A stretch of DNA of 64,000 nt. Source: Hypericum androsaemum. Its lineage: Eukaryota > Streptophyta > Magnoliopsida > Malpighiales > Hypericaceae. Below, in pieces: positions 47,433 to 56,098 of the stretch (position 1 is its first letter; each line of letters opens with the position of its first letter). Below the pieces are notes generated by a model. The model was not told where the DNA came from. It ran no database searches and saw nothing but the letters and a program-made list of their open reading frames with translations. The position numbers were made by a program, and so were the translations under genes. The DNA lies in contig OZ023185.1 in assembly GCA_963995505.1 (NCBI GenBank), positions 14,705,691 through 14,769,690 on the forward strand, in the 5' to 3' direction.

Positions 47433-47743
47433 GGGCTTGGATTAGGTCCAGAATGAGCCTATTCTGGACCATCTGGAGTGAAGGACACGCTGGGACTTTT
47501 CTGTAAAAAAGTTAAAAATACGGGGACAAAAATGAAAAAAATTTGCCCTCGGCAGGGGATCACCGACATGCCATTATCGATAGCTTGGCATGTCATTGTT
47601 GTAGCACGCGGGCCATTATCAATAACTGTGCTTGCCAATGTTGTAACCGGGGCATGCCATTGTCAGAACCGAGGCATGTCATTATCAGTCTTTCAATCCA
47701 AACGGTCCAGAATGAGTTCTTCACTCCGGATTCAATCCACGGC
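47433..47743. mobile_element. Mutator-type MITE, 311 bp, with empty site in duplicon A
   Basis: Left end GGGCTTGGATTAGGTCC; reverse complement of the right end GCCGTGGATTGAATCCGG. Flanked by GAAAATATC (47424-47432) and GAAAAATATC (47744-47753). Duplicon A has a single GAAAATATC at 41976-41984 and continues straight on, showing the pre-insertion state. An internal array at 47567-47700 has ~22-bp GGCATGCCATTGTC units. Confidence 0.85.
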
Positions 47744-47863
47744 GAAAAATATCAGGAAACTTCTTTAGTTTATAATAACAAACAAGACAAAAAGTATCTT
47801 CCCTGAAATTACACATGCCTTTCCCCCCTAAATTCTATACATAAAATTGGGTCCCAAGTCAAC

Positions 47864-48292
47864 AGGGTTTGGATTGGGTACAGAGTGAAGGAATTGATTC
47901 CGTACGGTTTGGACTGAAGGGGGACCGCAGCGGCAAGTGCAGGTATGTGATAATGGCAAGTACAGTTATGTGATAATGGCAACTACAGTTATGTGATAAT
48001 GGCATTTGTTTTTGTGAAAATGGCAAGTCCCCGTTGATGATAATGGCATGCATGATTTTTTTTATTTTGGTCCCCCATGTTTTAGCATTTTTGCAAAAAG
48101 GTCACACTAGCATGCACTGTTATGTGATACTGGCGTACGCAGTTATGTGATAATGGCATTTGTATCCGGCCTGTGTTTGTGCATGGCTTTTTCATTTTGA
48201 TTCCTGTATTTTAGCGCATTTGCAAAAAAGTCCCCACGTGTCTTCATTCCAAACGGTTCGGAATAGTGACATTCCGTACCCAATCCATACCC
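47864..48292. mobile_element. Mutator-type MITE, 429 bp, with empty site in duplicon A
   Basis: Left end AGGGTTTGGATTGGGTACAG; reverse complement of the right end GGGTATGGATTGGGTACGG. Perfect 9-bp duplication CAAGTCAAC (47855-47863, 48293-48301), single in duplicon A at 42084-42092. Internal 23-bp units GGCAAGTACAGTTATGTGAT plus AAT, about five copies at 47932-48050 and one more near 48125. Confidence 0.9.
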
Positions 48293-48612
48293 CAAGTCAA
48301 CGTACATCCTCACGCAATTCCTCTAACACATCTTTAACTATTTAGACCGCTAATTGGACCAAAGTATGTTTTTTAATATCGTTAATTATAGTTAGTATTA
48401 AAATATCAACTAATTATAAATATAATCCAAAATTTATTACAAAATATATAGTTATAAATAATAAATTCATAATTTATTCACTTTTAATCTAATAAATCTA
48501 AAATAATTTCAATTCTTTGGATGTATTGCCTGAACCGGCCAATCCAACCGGCTGAATCGATCGGTCTGACCAGTTGAACATTGACAACATGTTGAATCAC
48601 CATCCTAATATA

Positions 48613-49158
48613 TAGGGGTGAGAAAAAATCAAGAATCACAAAACCAAACCAAAAAATCCAGTCCAGAACTAGATCCAGAAGAAATTGGTCAGGATCGGTT
48701 CTTTATTTGCTAAAAAAGGGTTCTCGGATGTAGTCCGGTCTTTTTAAAGAGAACCACAAAGAACCGAACCAAATCATAATTTTCTGTTAGGTTACAATGC
48801 GAGCGTCCTAACATATATAAAATAGTCTCTGCCGGTTTATTAGATTGTATCAATTTTTCAAAGCACAAATCTCACATCTGCTCCTCTATTTAGCCTTAAC
48901 CTCTCTCTAAATCTAGCAAAACTCTGCTCTTTTTCAAAGCACAGGTATAATTCCTTACTTATATAAAAGAGTAGAGTCCATGATTGGTATCTTGATGCTT
49001 TGAGACAATGAGAATTTATGGTCCTCAGTTCTAGACCAGATCATAGCCACTTTTTTTAGTTCAGTTCTGGTCTGGATCGAGACGTTCTCATCTTTTCGGT
49101 TCTCGATTCCCGTGGTTTGGATTGGATTGATCCGGTTTGGATCTTTTGCTCACCCCTA
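48613..49158. mobile_element. hAT-type MITE, 546 bp
   Basis: Begins TAGGGGTGAGAAAA and ends TTTTGCTCACCCCTA. Flanks CTAATATA (48605-48612) and TTGATATA (49159-49166) agree at 6 of 8 positions. The interior has GGTTCTGGTCTGGATC-like palindromic text. It sits at nearly the same point of duplicon B where duplicon A took its 3.27-kb insertion. Confidence 0.72.
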
Positions 49159-49306
49159 TTGATATAAGTGCAAAAGATGACCCAAATTTGATCTCGGGTC
49201 TCAATCCGACCAGTTACATTGCCGATCAGATCACTGTTTTGAAATCATCGGTACAAACATAACTTTTTTCTGATGAAACTAATTCTATTAATATATTTAG
49301 AAAGTC

Positions 49307-50566
49307 GGGCCTAGAGTGGGTACAGGTAGTCAAATCCTGTACCAAACAGAAAAGGGCAAGACAGTCAAAAAAAAGGGAAAAGGGATGGTGACAGCTGGAG
49401 AGAGGAAATGATAATTTGTACATGATGCAGCTAGTGAGAGAAGGGATGAGATGTGCGAGTCCCATCTTTGCTATATTTTTTAATCTTTAAATCAAATTGG
49501 TATATTATAGTTTAACAAATCAAACTGATATATTATTTAAATAATTTTTTATTATAAGTATTAATTAATATTATCGTAACCAGACATACCATTTTACGTA
49601 ACCGGGCATGCCATTTTACGTAACTAGGCATGCCATTTAATCGTAATCGGACCTACTATTTGATTAATTATTTAATTAATTATATTTTATTCAATATTAA
49701 TCTGACATGCCATTTCACATAACTTGGGCATGCCATTTCATATAACGTGTACATGCCATTTGACATAACCTGGGTATACCATTTGATTTAACATGTGCAT
49801 GTCATTTGATATAACATGAGCATGCCATTTGACATAACGTGGGCTTGTAACTCGATCAATTATTGACTTCAAACATATTTTCGACATCTTTTCACTCCGA
49901 ATTTGGAGAAGTCATAGACAACAAAGTTGTACATATACATCTCACCTTCACACAACAACTTGAATCCCCTTAATCGACCTTCCGAGTAAGAACTTGTTGT
50001 CCCCTAACCGAAATATATTTTCATAACTCGATCGACTCATGGCTTCAAACATATTTTTGACATCCTTTCACTTCCAATTTGGAGAAGTCATAAACTATAA
50101 AGTTGTAGATCTATATCTCAGCTTTATACAACAACTTAAATCACCTCAATCGGTCTCCGGAGTAAGAACTTGTGGCTCTCCAACCGAAACCTCTCGACCG
50201 CTTCTCACCGTCGCTCCTTCTAGACAATCGAACTCCAGTCTGCTCCTCGTCGGCGTCGGAGTGGTGGTCGGCGTCGGGCTCGTGGCGACATCGTCGATCT
50301 TAGATCTGGAACCATAAAATTTTAATTAGAGAGAGAGAGATGAGGGGGGGAGAGAGAGAGAGAGAGAGGGATAACATGCAAAAGATAAATCTGGCAGAGA
50401 GGGGAGAGAAGGTAAAATAGAGGAGGGTGGGTAAAAGACAAAAATGCTCATATGAATTACAACCGTCAGATTTCTGATGGGCGTATAGTCATCAAGATCA
50501 AGAGACCATATTAAATTCTGTTTGGTACAGAAAACTCCCTTCTCTCTCCGTACCAAATCCAGCCCC
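49307..50566. mobile_element. Mutator-type element, 1260 bp, with empty site in duplicon A
   Basis: Left end GGGCCTAGAGTGGGTACAGG; reverse complement of the right end GGGGCTGGATTTGGTACGG. Flanks TAGAAAGTC (49298-49306) and TACAAAGTC (50567-50575) agree at 8 of 9 positions. Duplicon A has one copy, TACAAAGTT at 45868-45876. Contains 22-bp CGTAACCGGGCATGCCATTT units (49560-49850), two ~180-bp modules (49855-50200) and the GC-rich block found in 14690-15850, reversed. Confidence 0.82.
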
Positions 50567-50649
50567 TACAAAGTCCGAGTAATTAAATTTTCTTGTAGGT
50601 ATCTTTTAATAATAATAATAAAAATTCTTGTTTAGGAAAAAAAAATCAA

Positions 50650-50935
50650 CGGGCCCGCAATGTTTGGTCTGTTCATTGTTTTGCTTGAAGAAGAGTCCCA
50701 TCGCCCATATAAAACTGGCACCCAACCCTTTTTAAGTCCCCAGTGTCCCTTTAAAAGGCTGTTCGTGAACCATCAAACAATTCCTTCCTCATCAAATCTC
50801 CCCGGCGACATGAATATCTGTACGGACGACGAAACCACCTCGAAGGTGTCTCCGGTGGCCCCAGGGGGATTGGTCTCCATGGAGGTGAAAATCGAAAGCA
50901 CGGCTAGACTTTCTCTCGGAAAAGCCCTAGATTGA
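50650..50935 (+). pseudogene. Duplicated promoter, leader and truncated exon 1 of the E2 gene
   Basis: 50640-50872 is nearly identical to 51950-52165, including a TATA box (CATATAAAAC), the leader and the start MNICTDDETTSKVSPVAP against MDICTDEETASKVSPVAP in the functional gene. After VAP the similarity stops and a short unrelated tail closes a 41-codon frame at 50935. No E2 domain follows. It could still be transcribed from the copied promoter. Confidence 0.85.
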
Positions 50936-50939
50936 GAGA

Positions 50940-51875
50940 AAAAACCCTCACTAGAATTTGAGAGAGAGAGAGAGAGAGAGAGCTATTTTGGACACGAGCT
51001 TGTCTGCTACTTGGGCGAGAAGGTGAATGTTTGTACTTTGTTAATACATTGAGAAAAAAGAGTAGTGGAAAACCAATATTTTTCTCTTCAAACAAAGAAA
51101 AGAAAACCAACAGCTACTAAAAGAAAGCACGGCAAGGCAGTAAACAGGGTTCTAGATGGGAGTCCCTTCCAATTTTACATCCGAATTAGAAAGCTTCCAA
51201 ATTGAACCCAGCCAAAGTAGTAATTGAAGACCAATAAGCACAGCAAAAACGCAAATCAACACAACCTAGCTTCCCGACCACCACAATCACTGTGGAAACA
51301 TTATAAAAAGTTAACTTTTTACCCACGAGTGACCCGCAATAATACAAAAAGATTGCAACTTTAGTTATAGTGAAAACCCACCACCACCACCAACAGCAAA
51401 TAACACCACATCCTAGTACACCAATTCTACGAGACAAAAGACCCAATTTTAACAATCCTCACGCTGTAAAATTGCAATCTTTTTTCACGTCACATAAACA
51501 AACAAAAATATATGTATCTTGCTACCTTAACGAAATACGCAACTAGGTCTAGCTGATCAAGCCATAACAGCAACCAGGAACAAAGCAATTATTAACATGG
51601 TATTATTGAATAAACAGAGCGAAAGAGTTTCAGAGGCACCCACGAAGACTTTACCTTTCCTCAGTCCGACTGCAGAAGCTTTCACTCTCTAGAGGGGGGG
51701 TGAGAGAGAGAGAGTATAGGACAGGACAAGTGAAAAGGGCAGAGAATAATTGGGAGAGAGAAGAGGAATATGTGGACGGGTATGATCCGAGCAGCTGTAT
51801 TAGACTTGCCCGAAAAAAATTCGTAAATTACTAGGACTAAATCACAAATTTAAAACTACATGGTACTAAATTGTA
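50940..51875. other. Spacer between the truncated copy and the functional E2 gene
   Basis: Includes GA microsatellites at 50958-50980 and 51700-51720. No supported coding sequence. Confidence 0.5.
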
Positions 51876-52103
51876 AAAACGTAATTAAATTTTCTTGTAG
51901 GTATCTTTTAATAATAATAATTCTTCTTTTGTTTAGGAAAAAAAATCAATGGGCCCCGCAATATTTGGTCTGGTTTATTGTTTTGCTTGAAGAAGAGTCC
52001 CATGCCCACATAATAAAACTGGAACCCAACCCTTGCAGTTCCCAATTTCCCTTTAAAAGGCTGTTCGTGAACAATTCCTTCCTCATCAAGTCTCCCCGGC
52101 GAC
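51876..52103 (+). promoter_or_regulatory. Promoter and leader of the functional E2 gene
   Basis: This block exists in three copies (45877-46080, 50577-50809 and here). It contains TTCTTGTAGGTATCTTTTAA, an ATAATAAAAC TATA-like box near 52010 (CATATAAAAC in the other copies) and TTTAAAAGGCTGTTCGTGAA just before the ATG at 52104. Confidence 0.6.
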
Positions 52104-54761
52104 ATGGATATCTGTACGGACGAAGAAACCGCCTCGAAGGTGTCTCCGGTTGCTCCCGCCGTCGCCGATCCTCTCAATCACGAGGTACTCCTTCGATTCT
52201 CCTTTTTTTTTTGAATTTTCCGGCGTGATCGCTGTCGGTTACCGGGATCAGGCCTTGCTTTAGGGTTTTAGACGGGGTTAGGGTCTTTCGTTTAGTTTGG
52301 TGAAATTCTAACTCAAACACGGATTCTGATTGTGGCCGCGGTACGATTTCGCGAGCGGTTCAATTGTAGGCTCGCGGTTTGTGGTTCGTGTGAGTCGGCC
52401 TGATTTCGGTTTTCGGCTTCTCTTCGTACCGAATTCGTGTGCTGTAGATCCGAAACTAGGGGATCCGAAAGCTTGTTGCCTCAGTTTCCCGAAAGCTCTG
52501 GAGGGAGACGATTCGGTTATTTGGTTATCTTGTTGTTTATGTATACTTTTTGATGCTCAGGATAACATGGAAAGCTCCAAGTCTGACTTGTCGTACAATG
52601 ACGACAATATGGGTGATGATGATGGCGATGACTATGATGACGACGATGACTATGATGATTATATGGACGAGTACATATCTGAAGATGACTATGCGGCTTA
52701 CCAATCCCAGTTTGACAACGTGGATCTTCCTGCTGGAGTAGAGGCGACGGTTCCTTGGCTTAACGATGCTGCTGCTTCACTAACCAGTGATACATCTTTC
52801 TCAAGCAACACGACTGTTTCGGATAGCAAGGGGAAGGCTAGTGCACCGTATCTAGCGGAAACTACAGAGAAGAAGGCGACTACATCCCAGCTCTCAGAAA
52901 ATTTGGCTTTTGCGGGTGCCAGCAGCAGCAGCTCAGCTGTTCCTGCTCAGCCTAATCATGAGATTGATAAAGAAACTGAAGCAAGAGATGCAATGGAAAG
53001 ATTTAAGAATTTCAAACTATTTGATGTGGTTGAAGATTTTCCAGATCACCACTACAGCGGCATGGACTTTTCTGGACAGAAGGTATGTTAAGATTTTGTG
53101 GTCCTTTGCCTCTCTCCTTTCCTATTATGAGCTTTTGTACAAGGGCACAAGTGATATACTTACACCAGCCTTTATCATTTTCTTGATTGATAGCCTCAAA
53201 AGACATGGGCAAAGAAAATTCAAGATGAATGGAACATTTTGGAGAAGAATTTGCCCGGTAAGTTTCTGAATGCGTGAAATGGCATCGAGTAATCTGAAAA
53301 ATTCACTTTCTTTGGGAGAATCCAGGTTTCTTTGGCTGGCATTTTTATTATCCACTTTCGCTCTTCATCTCAGACACAATCTTCGTCCGTGTTTGTGAGA
53401 CAAGAATGGATCTTTTGAGGGCCGTCATCATAGGACCTTCTGGAACCCCTTACCACGATGGCCTCTTTGTCTTTGACTGTATCTTCCCCCCTACATATCC
53501 CGAAGTTCCACCGGTTTGTACTTCCAACTTGCCTTGACTGTTAATAGTTGTAATTTTCTTTGCACAAAAATTGGGGTCCTGTAGGGCCATGTTCTGCAAT
53601 TTGGGAGATATCTCTAAGCCAGCAGAAAACATCTACACTAGCACGAATAAGTTTTTCTCTCGCCTCCTCAGAATTTAGTGTACCAAATAGTAATTAGCAA
53701 TTTTGCAGATATTTGTCATGTCCTCATTGTGAATTTCTTCTGCCAGATGGTCTTCTATTACTCGGGTGGCTTGCGATTAAATCCCAATCTGTATAACTGT
53801 GGCAAAGTTTGCCTCAGTCTATTGGGTACCTGGAGTGGTAAACAGAAGACTGAGAATTGGGTCCCAAGTAAATCAACTATGCTACAAGTTTTGGTCTCTA
53901 TTCAAGCCCTCATTCTGAATGCAGAACCCTTCTATAATGAGCCTGGGTATGATGAGTCATACAAAGGGGAACAAGGGAAGAAAATGTCGGCTAGGTACAG
54001 CGAGGATGCTTTTATTATGTCCTTAAAGACAATGATGTACACCATGAGAAGACCACCTAAGGTATGACCACCACACCACCTGTATTTGTTGAAAGTGTGA
54101 AGAAGGGATACTTTTGGCCAGCACTCTTACATGTTCCCACCTCTATGTAGTGGTATTTTTTGCTCTCGCATTTGTTTCATGAGCTTATTTTGCTACGGTG
54201 AGCTGCCCAAGGTTTATCCTTGGTCAACCAATTTCTGCCATCGACAAGATGCAGGCTGCGCAATCTGAGTTGATGTGATATATGCTCTATATATTGTTTT
54301 TGTGTCATAGTTGCTTTAAAGTCTTTGTAAGCGCTCTTATGTGTTCAGTACTGTTTTCCTTGCCGCATCTAAAACTTGGTAGTGTTTTGTGATGCTCCAG
54401 TTACTAGTACATCGTGGATGATCTTGCAGTGATATGTTTGAGAGCTTATGAATTTGCTGCTGTGAATTTTTGTTCATCTGTCTCTGACCCAGGATTTCAC
54501 TCATTGCAGCACTTTGAAGATTTGGTCCTTGGCCATTTTCGAGAACGCGCGTCTGACATACTAGTTGCCTGCAGAGCTTATGCAAATGGTGCTAATGTAG
54601 GCTCCTTTGTAGTCGTAAACGGAGTTGCACCACTGGATGGAGCGGAGAAGAGCGCCTCCGCTGGCTTTAGAGCAAATGTTAAGAAGATCATAAATATTCT
54701 TATCAAAAACTTCACTCAATCATGTTCAGTTGAGTGCGAGCAGTTTCGGGTTCCCGAGTAG
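52104..54761 (+). CDS. Ubiquitin-conjugating enzyme E2, UBC25/26 (PHO2-like) clade
   Basis: Six exons join in phase into 457 residues: 52104-52184, 52561-53082, 53194-53257, 53374-53513, 53747-54061 and 54510-54761. The last acceptor was set at 54510 because phase 0 and the PPKHFEDLV motif require it. After a short N-terminus, residues 41-70 are almost wholly Asp/Tyr/Glu. The UBC domain spans about 205-370: WNILEKNLPDTIFVRVCETR, YHDGLFVFDCIFPPTYP, GLRLNPNLYNCGKVCLSLLG with catalytic Cys291, and WVPSKSTMLQVLVSIQ. The insertion with LNAEPFYNEPGYD and the C-terminal helices (HFEDLVLGHFRERASDILV) are typical of the large plant E2s related to UBC24/PHO2, which can combine E2 and E3 roles. The substrate here is unknown. 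It converges with TPC1, the stops being 1.3 kb apart. Confidence 0.95.
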
Positions 54762-55188
54762 ACTAGCAAATAAGGCTACTAGCTGCAGATGTAGGTAGCA
54801 TTCTTTTCCTGCAAAAGATGAATGAGTACAGAAAGGGCTCTCAAGACAATGTTGATCTTTTGGGATCCTCAACTATGAACGTTAATTTATCGTCTATTTA
54901 GGAACGTTCGTTCCTTCCACAATTATGGACTAAAATGACTGAAAAATTGGTACTTTTACTCGATTGAAAGAATCCTGCTCCCGTTGGGAGATGGTTTTGA
55001 TCCGTCCCAACGGGCCAGGAAAATGCTGCAGCTTGGGATCGATTTTGTGGTAGTTAATATACCATTTTGAATTGGTCTTAAATGCAACTAATTGAACATT
55101 TTTTTGTGTGTCAACTATCTCATACGTTCTTCTAATACTAATATGAATCTGAACCTTTTTTTTCTAGTCTCACTATGAATTGTATTTT

Positions 55189-55500
55189 TTAATAATAAAA
55201 CCATCTAGATAGGCTGACTAATCTTGATTTGAATCTCGGCGAGACAACTCTCACGAACAACAGATTCTCCCTCCGGTTGTACCCTAAAATCAATGTCGGC
55301 TCCGGACAATCTTCTTCGGATGCTTCCGCTAAGAGAGAGCATAAATGACATACCTTTCCACGGAAACAACAAGGGTGGGTTAGGCTTCCCTTTTTATCCC
55401 GGAACTCGATGAAGTGTTTTCTCACGTGAACATCAACAGGAAGTTCACTGCCAATACTCTTTGCAAACATCACACACAATTCTGTTTCCAGCCAATAGAC
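55189..55500 (-). other. Unidentified exon-like frame
   Basis: The minus strand reads VYWLETELCVMFAKSIGSEL, PVDVHVRKHFIEFRDKKG, CCFRGKVCHLCSLLAEAS and PTLILGYNRRENLLFVRVV. Composition is protein-like, with several Cys and His, and unlike the AT-rich surroundings. I do not recognise the family. It may be an exon of a gene not otherwise resolved or a decayed fragment. Confidence 0.35.
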
Positions 55501-55732
55501 ATTCGGCCTAATATGACACTGCGTAGAAATGAATTGACAAAATTTTAGGGTTCAATCCCGACGTGTGCGTAAAAATTTACTTATACAAATCAAATTCTGC
55601 TTCCATATGGAGGCATTCCAAGTATAACTTGGCCAGTCTCCATTAATCTACGTGGTTTCTGTGTTCCGGATATACACTCTTAAGCTATTCACAAGAAACT
55701 TGCATAGAAGCCTGATGATCTTCATGCTTGCA

Positions 55733-56005
55733 GCTGAAGAGGGAATGAGTAATGTTCTGAACTTATTACCGGGAAGGGCCGAAAACTTGGTCTCCCTCGG
55801 AAGCAAGCACAAGGTTATGAGGCAGAGGAGAAGCCTCTTCCGCCCTTATCGTAGAGACCTGGCAGCGCAGACAGACCACGGATTCTATCAGCGAGGATTA
55901 GATGACATTGAAGAAATTTATACAAGCTCATTGGAGAGTTTAGCTGAGAACAAAAAAGTTGACATGAAGTTTTTACCGCCAATTCCTGATTTCTGGGGGC
56001 TCTAA
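55733..56005 (+). other. Unidentified exon-like frame ending in a stop
   Basis: After a possible acceptor (CTTGCAG near 55727-55733) the plus strand reads AEEGMSNVLNLLPGRAENLV, SLGSKHKVMRQRRSLFRPYR, YQRGLDDIEEIYTSSLESLA and KFLPPIPDFWGL, then TAA at 56003-56005. It is basic, with a tidy stop, and looks like a C-terminal exon, but no partner exons were found between the E2 stop and here. It could be an alternative 3' exon of the E2 transcript or a fragment of an unknown gene. Confidence 0.4.
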
Positions 56006-56098
56006 TTCACTATTGCACATCAACTTCCTAGCCGAAAAGCAGAGGCACTGAAAGAAAAGAACTTCGGAGACTTACAGCGAGCGCTTTTGAAGCGTAAT

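Larger units (their letters stand above)
47263..50875 (+). repeat. Duplicon B: second copy of the E2 gene 5' flank, four insertions
   Basis: Matches duplicon A to its end and continues into a copy of E2 exon 1. It is interrupted by elements at 47433-47743, 47864-48292, 48613-49158 and 49307-50566. Removing these leaves text collinear with A. Confidence 0.85.

Noticed and set aside
51186..51455. Minus-strand 89-codon frame with a Trp-rich run
   Set aside because: The Trp run comes from a CCACCACCAC repeat; no homologous pattern recognised.
52550..53269. Alternative frames of 63 and 119 codons overlapping the E2 gene
   Set aside because: Out of frame with the conserved UBC domain; shadows of exons 2-3.
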